This document shows, one piece after another, positions 1 to 8,172 of a DNA stretch of 64,000 nt. A program made the position numbers and the translations under genes. Source of the DNA: JACCVG01 sp963790245 (GTDB taxonomy: Bacteria > Actinomycetota > Thermoleophilia > Solirubrobacterales > Thermoleophilaceae). Position 1 is the stretch's first letter. Each line of letters opens with the position of its first letter. Location: positions 744,001-808,000 of the forward strand of contig CAWBNP010000002.1 of the NCBI GenBank assembly GCA_963790245.1. The letters run 5' to 3'. The notes below the pieces were generated by a model. It saw only the letters and a program-made list of their open reading frames with translations. It was not told the origin of the DNA and searched no databases.

Positions 1-1196
1 GCGAGCGGCGCGACGAAGGCGTTGAACCACGGCGGCCCGACGCTCGCCTCCGCCCCGGTCAGCGCAGAGGAGATCAACGGAAAGAACGTCCCGTAGAAAA
101 TCACCAGGCAGAGCGATACGAGCACGAGGTTGTTCAGGAGGAAGACCGCCTCGCGCGATGCCAGCGAGTCGAGCGAGGCCTCCGAGCGCAGCGATTCGCG
201 CCGACTCAGGACGAGCGCGACGGAACCGATCAGGACGAGCGCGATGAAGCCGAGAAAGGGACCGCCGAGGGTCGATTCCCCAAACGCGTGGATCGAATCG
301 AGGATCCCCGAGCGCACCAGGAACGTGCCCAGCAGCGCCAGCACGAAGGTCGCAACGATCAGCGAGACGTTCCAGACCTTCAGCATCCCGCGCCGCTCCT
401 GGATCATGATCGAGTGCAGAAACGCGGTGCCCGTCAGCCAAGGCATCAGCGATGCGTTCTCGACCGGATCCCAGGCCCAGTACCCACCCCAGCCGAGCTC
501 GGAGTACGACCACAGCGCGCCGAGCAGAATCCCGAAGCCGAGGAAAGTCCACGCGATCAGCGCGAACCGCCGCGTCGCGCGGATCCACTCGGCGCCGGTC
601 CGCCGCGTGATCAGCGCGCCAATCGCAAAAGCGAACGGGATCGTGAAGCCGACGTAGCCCGTGTAGAGCATCGGCGGGTGGAACATCATCGCGGGATGAC
701 GCAGCAGCGGGTTGAGTCCGGCGCCGTCCGCCGGCGGCGCGGCGAGCGTCGCGAACGGCTGGGCCTCCGGCGAGAAGACCATCAGCGTCAGGAAGAAAGC
801 CGCGACGGTGCCCAGCACCGCGGTCGCATACGGCGTCACCTCGCGTAGGCTCGCGCGCGTCGAGAAGAGCACAGCGCTCGAGAACAACGACAGGAGCAGC
901 ACCCAGAGCATCAGCGACCCGGCCTGGCTCGACCACATCGCCGTCACCTTGTAGAAGGTCGGCGTCTGGATCGAGGAGTTCTGGGCGACCAGCGCGAAGG
1001 ACAGATCGGTCCGCAGGTAAGCGGCCTCGAGGATGCCGAGCGCAAGCACCATCAGCGCGGCGAGGCAATAGATCGCGCGCCGGGCCGAGACGGCGACCGA
1101 ACGGCTGCGAGTCACGCCGGCGTAAACACCTGCCCCGATGGCGTACAGCGTCGAGAGCAGCGCCACGAACAGCGCCGCCGAACCAACCGCAGCCAT
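1..1196 (-). CDS. ccmF: Cytochrome c heme lyase subunit CcmF (3' part cut by window edge)
   Basis: Multi-pass membrane protein of System I cytochrome c maturation; it takes heme from CcmE and attaches it to apocytochrome c outside the membrane. Translating the minus strand from an ATG at 1196 gives about 398 residues without a stop to the left edge, so the C-terminus is missing. The diagnostic CcmF stretch around 'WDPVENASLMPWL', followed by 'TGTAFLHSIMIQERRGMLK', is present, as is a tryptophan-rich 'SELGWGGYWAW' segment that matches the family's WWD-type heme-handling region. Hydrophobic helices run throughout. It starts 28 nt after ccmE, so the two are likely cotranscribed. Identity is near certain from the motifs; the start is less so because no clear ribosome binding site is visible. 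Confidence 0.93.
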   Translation of the reverse strand, partial: MAAVGSAALFVALLSTLYAIGAGVYAGVTRSRSVAVSARRAIYCLAALMVLALGILEAAYLRTDLSFALVAQNSSIQTPTFYKVTAMWSSQAGSLMLWVLLLSLFSSAVLFSTRASLREVTPYATAVLGTVAAFFLTLMVFSPEAQPFATLAAPPADGAGLNPLLRHPAMMFHPPMLYTGYVGFTIPFAFAIGALITRRTGAEWIRATRRFALIAWTFLGFGILLGALWSYSELGWGGYWAWDPVENASLMPWLTGTAFLHSIMIQERRGMLKVWNVSLIVATFVLALLGTFLVRSGILDSIHAFGESTLGGPFLGFIALVLIGSVALVLSRRESLRSEASLDSLASREAVFLLNNLVLVSLCLVIFYGTFFPLISSALTGAEASVGPPWFNAFVAPL

Positions 1197-1224
1197 CAGC
1201 TGGAGCCCTGCGAGGACGTCGAGG

Positions 1225-1653
1225 CTACGCCGGCTCCTCGGCGTTGGTGAACTTCGACGGGCACTTGGTAACCAGCGAATCGCGCTCGGCGACGAACGTG
1301 CCGTCCGCCAGCGCACCCGAGACGATCACCTCGCGACCCTCGCGGAACGGGTCGGGCACGACGCCCGAGTAGGAAACGGGCACCGAGGTCTCGCCGACAC
1401 GATCGCGGACAGCGAAACGGAGCCCTTCGCCGTCGCGCTCAATCGACCCCACGACGACCTTGCCGGTCAGTTCGTAGGAGCGTCCGGCCTCGGTGGGCAG
1501 TTCGAGCACCTGCGACGGGGTGCGCGCCTCGGTCGCGGCATTGAAGCTGGTCCAGATCAGCGCCGTGGCGAGCAGCAGCACCGCGCTGAGCGCCAAAACG
1601 AGCCTGATCGAGCGCTTTCGGGCGGGATCCACACCGGGATTATCGCAAGCCAT
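1225..1653 (-). CDS. ccmE: Cytochrome c maturation heme chaperone CcmE, cysteine type
   Basis: A 142-residue heme chaperone with one N-terminal membrane helix (about residues 15-35) and an extracytoplasmic OB-fold domain. It binds heme covalently and hands it to CcmF, encoded next. Classical CcmE uses a histidine in HxxxY near the C-terminus; here the site reads K-C-P-S-K-F, the cysteine (CxxxY-type) variant known from archaea and some bacteria, with phenylalanine in place of the usual tyrosine. The frame remains open upstream, with another ATG at 1710, but the riboswitch for the divergent gene begins there, so the ATG at 1653 just ahead of the membrane helix is preferred. The family call is firm; the chemistry of the CPSKF site is inferred. 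Confidence 0.9.
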   Translation of the reverse strand: MACDNPGVDPARKRSIRLVLALSAVLLLATALIWTSFNAATEARTPSQVLELPTEAGRSYELTGKVVVGSIERDGEGLRFAVRDRVGETSVPVSYSGVVPDPFREGREVIVSGALADGTFVAERDSLVTKCPSKFTNAEEPA

Positions 1654-1707
1654 GCGCCGCGGCTGCTCGGGCGGGGCACTGCGCGAGCCGACCGTCGTTT
1701 GTGCTTT

Positions 1708-1862
1708 CATGCCGCGACCAGCCGAATTCCCGCCGCCCAGTGCGCCGGGAAACGGGGGACCCACTGGGAACGGACCGTCCGCTCCCCGGGGCGAATCGCC
1801 GCCAGTCCGCGGCGTAGCGCGATCTTTCTCGCGCGAGCCCGTCAGCTCACCCCGTAGGCGCT
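1708..1862 (+). promoter_or_regulatory. c-di-AMP (ydaO/yuaA) riboswitch
   Basis: The leader before the Rpf-like gene contains, in order, the conserved ydaO blocks: GCCGAAT at 1721, GGGAAACGGGGGACCCA near 1747-1763, GGGGCGAATCGCC near 1788-1800, CTTTCTCGCGCGAGCCCGTC near 1824-1842, and CAGCTCACCCCGTAGGCG ending at 1860. This order matches the class that binds cyclic di-AMP and, in actinobacteria, often precedes resuscitation-promoting or cell-wall hydrolase genes. It ends about 20 nt before the start codon at 1883. By analogy c-di-AMP should lower expression of the hydrolase. The outer borders are approximate. Confidence 0.9.
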
Positions 1863-1882
1863 CAGAAAGAAGGAGACGATTC

Positions 1883-2554
1883 GTGTCTGAACGCAACTTG
1901 GCGTCGTCTGACGCCTGCCGACAATCTCTCGTGCGCTCCCGGGCGCGCCGTGTGGAGGCCGCAGGTGCGGCCCGCAAGCGGCTGCGCTCCCGTAGCGGCT
2001 CGTTCTCGACCGTCGCGATTCTCGCGATTGCCGCGATCGCGGCACCGCTCGCCGTCGGTCACGACGCCGACCCGGCGGCCGTGATCCAGGTCGGCGACGA
2101 CGGTGGGTCGTCGGTCGCATCGGTCCAGGAGGCCCTTGGCGTCCCCGCCGACGGGGTATTCGGTCCGATCACCGAGGGCGCCGTCCGCAAGTTCCAGAAA
2201 CAGCAGGGGCTGATCGTGGACGGCGTAATCGGTCCGCAGACCCTCGGCGCGCTCGGCATCGACGCGGGCTCGACCGAGAACGCTTCTGGAAACGGCGGCG
2301 GCCAGGGCGCGACCCAAGCCGCATCCGGCTCGCGAGCGTCAGGCCACCTCCAGCAGATCGCCAACTGCGAGTCCGGCGGGGACCCCGCCGCGACCAACGG
2401 TCAGTACCGCGGCAAGTACCAGTTCCTGGAGTCGACCTGGGCGAGCGTCGGCGGCAGCGGCGATCCGGCCGATGCATCCGAGGCTGAGCAGGACAAGCGC
2501 GCGGCGATGCTCTATGCCCAGCAGGGCAGCGCACCGTGGGCAGCGTGCGCGTAG
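1883..2554 (+). CDS. Secreted peptidoglycan hydrolase: PG-binding domain plus Rpf-like transglycosylase domain
   Basis: A 223-residue exported cell-wall enzyme. A basic N-terminus leads to a hydrophobic segment at about residues 36-53. Then comes a peptidoglycan-binding type 1 repeat (about 65-115, with 'GVFGPITEGAVRKFQ'), a Gly/Ser/Ala linker, and a C-terminal transglycosylase-like domain (about 145-223). That domain opens with 'IANCESGGDP', where the Glu of CESGG is the catalytic acid of Rpf-type lytic transglycosylases, followed by 'YRGKYQFLESTW'. The GTG start at 1883 is chosen because AGGAG lies at 1871-1875 with 7 nt spacing and because the riboswitch ends just upstream. Control by c-di-AMP links it to wall remodelling or resuscitation. 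Confidence 0.9.
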   Translation: MSERNLASSDACRQSLVRSRARRVEAAGAARKRLRSRSGSFSTVAILAIAAIAAPLAVGHDADPAAVIQVGDDGGSSVASVQEALGVPADGVFGPITEGAVRKFQKQQGLIVDGVIGPQTLGALGIDAGSTENASGNGGGQGATQAASGSRASGHLQQIANCESGGDPAATNGQYRGKYQFLESTWASVGGSGDPADASEAEQDKRAAMLYAQQGSAPWAACA

Positions 2555-2592
2555 CGGTCTGCATCTAGCTCCCGGTGCGGGACAATCGGGTC

Positions 2593-3006
2593 ATGGACGA
2601 CCCGATTGAGATCGCGCCGGGTGTGCGAATTCCACTTTCCGAGATCGAGTTGCGGACCAGCCGCTCCTCGGGGCCGGGCGGCCAACACGCGAACGTGACC
2701 GCTTCGCGTGTCGAGGCCGTATTCGTCGTCGAGCAATCAACGGCGCTGAGCGACGAGGTCAAGGCTCGGCTTCTCGCGCGCGCGGGCGCACGCGTGACCG
2801 GTTCGGCACAGGACACGCGCAGCCAGTTGCGCAACCGGGAATTGGCGCTCGAGCGGCTCCGTACGCGCCTGCGCGCCGCGCTCGCAACCCGCCGCCGCCG
2901 TCACCCGACCAAGCCAACGGCTGCTGCGCGCGGGCGCAGGCTGGAAGGCAAACGACGGCGCAGCGATCTGAAGCGCGCCCGGCGACGGCCCTCCGGCGAT
3001 GACTGA
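2593..3006 (+). CDS. arfB: ArfB/YaeJ-type peptidyl-tRNA hydrolase (ribosome rescue)
   Basis: A 137-residue protein with the GGQ domain of class I release factors but no codon-recognition domain. GGQ is at residues 29-31 in the context 'SRSSGPGGQHANVTASRVE'. The C-terminal third is a long Arg/Lys-rich tail that in ArfB/ICT1 proteins inserts into the empty mRNA channel of stalled ribosomes. It would hydrolyse peptidyl-tRNA on non-stop complexes, backing up the trans-translation RNA at the other end of the window. The ATG at 2593 is chosen; an in-frame GTG at 2575 would add six residues. A strong hairpin follows 30 nt after the stop. Confidence 0.88.
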   Translation: MDDPIEIAPGVRIPLSEIELRTSRSSGPGGQHANVTASRVEAVFVVEQSTALSDEVKARLLARAGARVTGSAQDTRSQLRNRELALERLRTRLRAALATRRRRHPTKPTAAARGRRLEGKRRRSDLKRARRRPSGDD

Positions 3007-3036
3007 CGCCCCGATCGGCCAACCCCAGAAGACAGA

Positions 3037-3062
3037 AAGCCCCCGGCTCTCACCGGGGGCTT
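3037..3062. terminator. Strong hairpin terminator between convergent genes
   Basis: A perfect 10-bp stem AAGCCCCCGG / CCGGGGGCTT encloses the 6-nt loop CTCTCA. It lies between arfB (+) and the subtilase gene (-, ending at 3255). Flanking A and T residues let it work in either direction, although the T-tract is short. In the remaining 190 nt up to 3254 no gene is seen. Confidence 0.75.
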
Positions 3063-3254
3063 CCTGAGAATCTGAGAAGCGCCCTGCCTCCCAGATTCTT
3101 TTAGCGGTACCGAGCGAAGGGACGAGATGGCACCGCAAGACTGTGCAAAAACTATCCTCCCGCACGGTTAAGGGAACCTAAAAAGTCGGGTTCCGTAAAA
3201 TGCCGGATTTGCAGGTATTTATGAACCCGCTAAGACGGACCTTCGCCGCACCCG

Positions 3255-4826
3255 TCAGTCGGTGATGCGGAAACGGGCCTTGGCCGGGCTCTGATCCCGG
3301 AGCCCGGTTCCATCCCGGGCCCGCGCACGGAAGGTGTGCCTGCCGAGCGCGAGCCGCGCCGTGCGGTGAACCGCCCCGCACGGACTCCAGCGGCCACGAT
3401 CGAGCCGGCAGTCAAAGCGCCCGTCCGCAATGTTTGACCGAAGCTTGAAGCGGACCTTGCGAGCTTCGGTCTTGCGGGGCGGACCCTTCACGATCCGCGT
3501 GATCGGGCGAATCCCGGCAGGGTCAAGACCCAGCGACCGGGCGAGGTTCAACCGCCCGGAGGCGACCCTGCCGGCCACCCCGGCAACCCTGTCCGCGCCA
3601 GCCAACAGGCGTCTACGGATCTCCCCGGCGCTCAGACCGGGCTGCGTCGCCCAGACAAGCGCGGCCGCACCGGCGACCACCGGAGCGGCGCTCGAGGTTC
3701 CCTCGAAGATCGAGTATCCGGACCCGTGCCTATTGACGTATGTCGAGTGGATGTTCTTACCCGGCGCCACTAGATCGACCGATGCTGCCCCGAAGTTCGA
3801 GAATCCCGCCAGCCGGTCCGAGGAATCGGAGGCACCGACGCAGACGACATTTGCGAGCTCGTAATCGCACGGGTAGCGGGGCGAGCGATCCACGTCGACC
3901 CCGTCGTTGCCCGCAGCCGCGACGAACAGCACCTGTGATGCGCGGGCGATCGCCTCGCCGACCGCCCGCGACTCGCCGGTCCCGGCGAAGCTCATATTCA
4001 CTATCCGCGCGCCGTTCGCGGCCGCGTAGTCGATCGCACGCACCGTATCGGCGGCGTTGCAGCCCCCGCCCCCGTCGCAGACGCGAAGCGCCATGAGCCG
4101 CGCGACCCACTGCACGCCGGAGATGCCGACTCCATTGTTGCCCCGGGCGCCGGCGATCCCGGCGACGTGGGTGCCGTGCCCGGTCAACTCATCGCTCGGC
4201 GCCGAGTCCCCATCGACGAAGTCCCACCCAACGAGGTCGTCGATGTAGCCGTTGCCGTCGTCATCACGTCCGTTTGAGGCGGCGGCAGCGGGCTCGCCGT
4301 GGTTGACCCAGATGTTCTGGGCCAGATCGGGGTGGCGGTAGTCGACCCCCGTGTCGAGGATCGCGACCGGTACCTGGGGGGCGCCGCGAATCACCTCCCA
4401 GGCCTCCGGCGCGTCGATGTCGGCGTCGAGCAGCGAGACCGAGCCGAGCACTCGGTCGAGGATGTTGCTGAGTCCCCAGCTCTCCCGGAACAGTGGATCG
4501 TTCGGGATCGCAGCCGTCCGCATGACGTGGTTGGGCTCGGCGTACTGGACTCCGGGTAACCGCTCGAGCGCTTCGGCCGCGGCCGCCTCGTCACCGCGAT
4601 GGCGGCGCTTGACCACGACGAGCTCGGTTCGCGGCAGCGGTAGGTCGGCGTCGAAGCGCACCTCGACTCGGTCGCGCGCCGCCGCCCGGTCGGCCGATCC
4701 AACCCCGCGCTCGTAGCCCACGATCAGCTCGCCCGGGACGACCTCGGCCGCCACGGCGGGAGCAGCCGCGCCGAGCGCGCACAGGCACGAGAGCCCCGTT
4801 GAAAGTGGTCCCAGTGTGCGCCCCAT
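3255..4826 (-). CDS. Secreted subtilisin-like (S8) serine protease with C-terminal Cys-pair domain
   Basis: A 523-residue exported protease. Residues 1-27 form a signal peptide ending in AVAA. Residues 28-105 resemble an inhibitory propeptide ('PGELIVGYERG', later 'GVQYAEPNHVM'). The catalytic domain carries Asp158 in 'AILDTGVDYRHPDL', His217 in 'TGHGTHVAGIAG', oxyanion Asn307 in 'AAAGNDG' and Ser378 in 'EGTSSAAPVVAGA'. About 80 C-terminal residues form a separate domain with 'FDCRLDRGRWSPC', probably a disulfide-bearing beta domain. The frame is open further upstream, but the ATG at 4826 is the one directly preceding the signal peptide. It is divergent from the ferritin-like pair. General protein turnover outside the cell is likely; the substrate is unknown. 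Confidence 0.9.
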   Translation of the reverse strand: MGRTLGPLSTGLSCLCALGAAAPAVAAEVVPGELIVGYERGVGSADRAAARDRVEVRFDADLPLPRTELVVVKRRHRGDEAAAAEALERLPGVQYAEPNHVMRTAAIPNDPLFRESWGLSNILDRVLGSVSLLDADIDAPEAWEVIRGAPQVPVAILDTGVDYRHPDLAQNIWVNHGEPAAAASNGRDDDGNGYIDDLVGWDFVDGDSAPSDELTGHGTHVAGIAGARGNNGVGISGVQWVARLMALRVCDGGGGCNAADTVRAIDYAAANGARIVNMSFAGTGESRAVGEAIARASQVLFVAAAGNDGVDVDRSPRYPCDYELANVVCVGASDSSDRLAGFSNFGAASVDLVAPGKNIHSTYVNRHGSGYSIFEGTSSAAPVVAGAAALVWATQPGLSAGEIRRRLLAGADRVAGVAGRVASGRLNLARSLGLDPAGIRPITRIVKGPPRKTEARKVRFKLRSNIADGRFDCRLDRGRWSPCGAVHRTARLALGRHTFRARARDGTGLRDQSPAKARFRITD

Positions 4827-5015
4827 GGCGGGTTCATCGTCCAAAACAGAGGGCGAGTCGCCGTCGGGCCGCCCGGTTGATACCTCCGTCCAGCTAAACG
4901 CGATGTCCGTCCAGACCGTCGAAAGTGATCCGGAGCCCACCCGCGCGCCGTAGCAAAGGAATCCCTGCCGAGCGTCCGCTCGGGCTGTTGGGACTGAACC
5001 GATCGGAGGATCACG

Positions 5016-5768
5016 ATGCAAGATGGCCGAATGACGTCCGCGCCCGCCGCGGAGCAGGAACTGGCCCGCCGCCTCACCGAGGACGCCGCGTCACGGAAGA
5101 ACTTCCTCCGGATGATCGGCGGAGTCGCGGGCGCCGGGGCGCTCGCGGGGTTCGTGGCTGCCTGCGGAGGCGAGCAGACGACAACCACCCCGCCGCCGAC
5201 CGACACCGCGACGCCGACCGAGGAAGAGCCTGAGCCCGAGACGATCTCCAACGGTGACATCGAGATCCTCAACTACGCGTTGACGCTCGAGTTCCTCGAG
5301 GCGAAGTTCTACGCCGACGTGATCGAGTCGGGCGAGATCACCGACAAGGCGCTGGCCAAGACGGCGAAGCTGTTCGGCAAGGAGGAGCAGGAGCACGTCG
5401 AGGTCCTGATCGACACGATCGAGAACGCCGGCGGCAAGCCTGCCAAGGATCCCAAGGGTGACTTCGATGCGGTGATCGCCGGCGGACCGGAGATGATCCT
5501 GACCGCGGCGGCCGTCGTCGAGAATCTCGGCGCGGCGGCCTACCTCGGCCAAGCGACCCGGATCAAGTCGCCCGCGGTGCTCGCAGCCGCGCTCTCGATC
5601 CACACCGTGGAGGCCCGGCACGCCGCGGCACTCAACACCGCGGCCGGCTTCGGCTTCGCAAACGGTGAGGAGCTCCAGGGATCGATCCCGGACGGTCCGT
5701 TCGCCGTCGGAATGGACATGGCCGCCGTGCTCGAAGCCGTTGCCCCCTACCTGCCCACGAAGAGCTGA
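5016..5768 (+). CDS. Exported ferritin-like domain lipoprotein
   Basis: A 250-residue protein. The N-terminus has 'SRKNFLRMIGG', a weak Tat-like motif with one Arg replaced by Lys, then a hydrophobic stretch and a lipobox-like 'GFVAAC' with Cys50, followed by a Thr/Pro/Glu-rich linker. From about residue 80 a four-helix ferritin-like fold follows, with carboxylate/His ligand candidates in 'LEFLEAKFY', 'EEQEHVEVL', 'VVENLGAAAYLG' and 'HTVEARHAAAL'. GGAGGA at 5005-5010 with 5 nt spacing fixes the ATG at 5016. The domain resembles the Ferritin_2 family; iron binding or a di-iron redox role outside the membrane is plausible but unproven. The next gene, 29 nt downstream, encodes a paralogue. Confidence 0.85.
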   Translation: MQDGRMTSAPAAEQELARRLTEDAASRKNFLRMIGGVAGAGALAGFVAACGGEQTTTTPPPTDTATPTEEEPEPETISNGDIEILNYALTLEFLEAKFYADVIESGEITDKALAKTAKLFGKEEQEHVEVLIDTIENAGGKPAKDPKGDFDAVIAGGPEMILTAAAVVENLGAAAYLGQATRIKSPAVLAAALSIHTVEARHAAALNTAAGFGFANGEELQGSIPDGPFAVGMDMAAVLEAVAPYLPTKS

Positions 5769-5797
5769 ACCGGGCCCAGCCCGAAAGGAGAACACAG

Positions 5798-6439
5798 ATG
5801 TCTGAATCCAGACTGATGGTCCCCGCGCTGGCCGACGTCCAGGTCGAGGGGCTCACGCGAAGTGCATTCCTCGTGCGCAGCACGCTCGCAGCCGGAGCGG
5901 TCTACGGAATGGGTGCGATCACACCGTTCGTCGGGAGTGCGTTCGCGCAGAAGGGTGACGAAGGGGACATCGAGATCCTCAACTTCGCCCTGACGCTCGA
6001 GTTCCTCGAATCGGAGTTCTACAAGCGAGCGATCCGCGACGTGAAGGATCTCTCGGGTGATCTGCTCGCGACGGCCGAGCAAGTCCTCGAAGACGAGGAC
6101 GCCCACGTGACCGCGCTGGAGACGACGATCAAGGATCTCGGCGGCAAGGCCGTCAAGTCGCCGGCGTTGAACTTCGGCGACTCGTTCAAGAGCTCGAAGG
6201 ATTTCCTCAAGACGGCGGTGATCTTCGAGGACACCGGCGTTTCGGCCTACAACGGCGCAGCGCCGAGCATCAAGAGCAAGGACGTGCTCGGTGCGGCCGG
6301 GTCGATCGTCCAGGTCGAGGGTCGGCACGCGGCGCTGATGCGCTCCTTCGACGGAGAGCAGCCGACGGTCGGGGCCTTCGACATGGCGCTCGATCAGGAC
6401 GAGGTACTCGAGGCCGTCCAGCCGTTCATCAAGGAGTAA
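5798..6439 (+). CDS. Exported ferritin-like domain protein (paralogue of the preceding gene)
   Basis: A 213-residue protein sharing the segment 'GDIEILNFALTLEFLE' almost unchanged with its neighbour, so the two arose by tandem duplication. The N-terminal signal ('SAFLVRSTLAAGAVYG' to 'GSAFAQ') ends in a likely signal peptidase I site, with no lipobox Cys, so this copy would be released or cell-wall associated while the first is membrane-tethered. Candidate metal ligands recur in 'LEFLESEFY', 'EDEDAHVTALE' and 'VEGRHAALM'. AAGGAG sits just ahead of the ATG. A GC-rich hairpin follows. The pair probably works together; the function is not established. Confidence 0.84.
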   Translation: MSESRLMVPALADVQVEGLTRSAFLVRSTLAAGAVYGMGAITPFVGSAFAQKGDEGDIEILNFALTLEFLESEFYKRAIRDVKDLSGDLLATAEQVLEDEDAHVTALETTIKDLGGKAVKSPALNFGDSFKSSKDFLKTAVIFEDTGVSAYNGAAPSIKSKDVLGAAGSIVQVEGRHAALMRSFDGEQPTVGAFDMALDQDEVLEAVQPFIKE

Positions 6440-6453
6440 CCGGAGACGAGCGG

Positions 6454-6482
6454 CCCTCGCGCGCACCCCCCGCGCGCGAGGG
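6454..6482 (+). terminator. GC-rich hairpin after the ferritin-like pair
   Basis: An 11-bp perfect stem CCCTCGCGCGC / GCGCGCGAGGG flanks a 7-nt loop, 14 nt after the stop codon at 6439. No T-tract follows, so factor-independent termination is uncertain. It also separates the convergent monooxygenase gene. Confidence 0.55.
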
Positions 6483-6519
6483 CTGATCGTTGCGACCTGA
6501 TGGTCCGCAACAAACAGCT

Positions 6520-8037
6520 CTAGCGCCGGCCCGCAGCCGGTGGCCCGAACCACGTGGCCAGTGCTTCCGCAAGGCCGAGTTGGGTTCGCTCCCCGACCCA
6601 CGCCACGTATCCGTCGGGCCGGACCAAGACGCCGGTCGGAGCGCTGACGACACCAAGCGCCGGGAGCTCCCACTCGCCCGCGTAAGTGGCCTCGATCTGC
6701 CGGATCCGGTCGGCCCACGGCTCGGCGATCGCGAAGCCGCCGGGCTCACCGACGGTGAGCAACACCGGCTTGGCGTCGTGCAGCAGCTCGGAGACCCGGA
6801 ACGAGCCGTCGGCAGTGACCACGTCGAGATCGGGCATCCGCCGTCCGAGCAACGGATGCCCCTCGCCGAGGTCGTAGTGGATGTCGAGGCCGAACATCAT
6901 GGCGGCGAACCGTCGGCGAGACTCGTCGTTCATCAGGAACTCGGCGATCGTGTCGCGCAGGGCGGCCGTGCGTTCGTCGGGGCGACGCAGCGCCACGTGC
7001 GCCATCGTGGTGCGCAGGAGACGAGCGGCGACCGGCTGGCGTTCGGCGTGGTAGCTGTCCAGAAGGCTCTCCGGGGATGTCCCCTTGACTACCTGGGCCA
7101 GCTTCCATCCGAGATTCACCGCGTCCTGCACCCCGGTCTGAAGGCCCTGTGCGCCATCCGGGGAATGGATGTGCGCGGCGTCACCGGCGAGCAGGACCCG
7201 CCTTTGACGGTAGCTCGCGGCCTGCCGGGTCATGTCGGTGAACCTGGAGATCCAGGTCGGACTGTGAACTCCGAAGTCAGTCCCGTAGACGGCGATCAGG
7301 GCCTCGCTGAGATCGCGCAGGCTGGGTTCGCTTCCGACGCCCAGTTCCCGCTCGGTCAGCATGACCCCGACCGGTCCGCTGTCGGCGTAGATGACCTCTC
7401 CATCGCGAATCTCATAGTCCCGCCGACCGAGGGCGTGCATGCCGACCTCGTCGTGGCGGATGCCCAGCTCAGGCTCCTGGGCCATCTCCACCTCGGCTAT
7501 CAGGCTGCTCGTCGTCGGATCCCACCCGGGGAACTCGATGCCGGCCGCCTTTCGGACCAGGCTGCGGCCTCCGTCGCAGCCGACGAGGTACTGGGCGCGC
7601 AGCGACTGGCCGTTTGAAAGCTCGACGTCGACGCCGCCTTCGTCCTGCGCGAAACCGCTCACCTCGAGCGCGCGGTAGGTCCTCACCGCGAGCTCCTCGA
7701 CCCGGTCGGCGAGGATCCGCTCGATGCGGTTCTGCCAGAGCCCGAGCGAGTAGGGATGACGGGTGGGGAAGTCGCTGATGTCCAGGGTGACCCCGGAGAA
7801 CTGCCCGACCTGAACCACCTGGCCCTCCGACAGGAACCGGTCGGCGATCCCGCGTTGGTCGAGGATCTCGATCGTTCGAGAGTGCAAACCGCCCGCGCGC
7901 AAGCCCGGTAGGTCCTGGTTGGGGCGGCGCTCGACAATCGCGACCTCGACGCCCGCCAGCGCCAACTCGGCCGCGAGCATCAGCCCCGTTGGGCCGCCTC
8001 CGGCGATCACCACGGCGTGTCCGGTCCTGTCTCCCAT
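6520..8037 (-). CDS. FAD-dependent aromatic monooxygenase, rifampicin-monooxygenase-like
   Basis: A 505-residue class A flavoprotein hydroxylase. It has the dinucleotide-binding motif 'IAGGGPTGLMLAAELALAG' at the N-terminus, the DG motif in 'LVGCDGGRSLVRKAAG', the GD motif in 'VLLAGDAAHIHSPDGAQGL', and a C-terminal thioredoxin-like tail ending 'GLAEALATWFGPPAAG'. Overall layout and several segments ('TDFGVHSPTWISRF', 'YDLGEGHPLLGRRM', 'VLVRPDGYVAWVGE') resemble rifamycin-inactivating Rox enzymes. The ATG at 8037 is preferred because GGAGGAG precedes it; a TTG at 8049 overlaps that Shine-Dalgarno sequence. NADPH-dependent hydroxylation of an aromatic compound is expected. Rifamycin as substrate is only a similarity-based guess. 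Confidence 0.85.
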   Translation of the reverse strand: MGDRTGHAVVIAGGGPTGLMLAAELALAGVEVAIVERRPNQDLPGLRAGGLHSRTIEILDQRGIADRFLSEGQVVQVGQFSGVTLDISDFPTRHPYSLGLWQNRIERILADRVEELAVRTYRALEVSGFAQDEGGVDVELSNGQSLRAQYLVGCDGGRSLVRKAAGIEFPGWDPTTSSLIAEVEMAQEPELGIRHDEVGMHALGRRDYEIRDGEVIYADSGPVGVMLTERELGVGSEPSLRDLSEALIAVYGTDFGVHSPTWISRFTDMTRQAASYRQRRVLLAGDAAHIHSPDGAQGLQTGVQDAVNLGWKLAQVVKGTSPESLLDSYHAERQPVAARLLRTTMAHVALRRPDERTAALRDTIAEFLMNDESRRRFAAMMFGLDIHYDLGEGHPLLGRRMPDLDVVTADGSFRVSELLHDAKPVLLTVGEPGGFAIAEPWADRIRQIEATYAGEWELPALGVVSAPTGVLVRPDGYVAWVGERTQLGLAEALATWFGPPAAGRR

Positions 8038-8172
8038 CCGCTCCTCCAATTTCGCGGGGTCCTGGCCTACGGCGGGCGATTATGCGGCACGGCGCGAGAC
8101 CTCATGAGAGCCTCGCGTCCGGTATAAATTGGAGCTGGCGGGAGGCGGCTGGAGTGCCTCCCTTTGTCGGCT

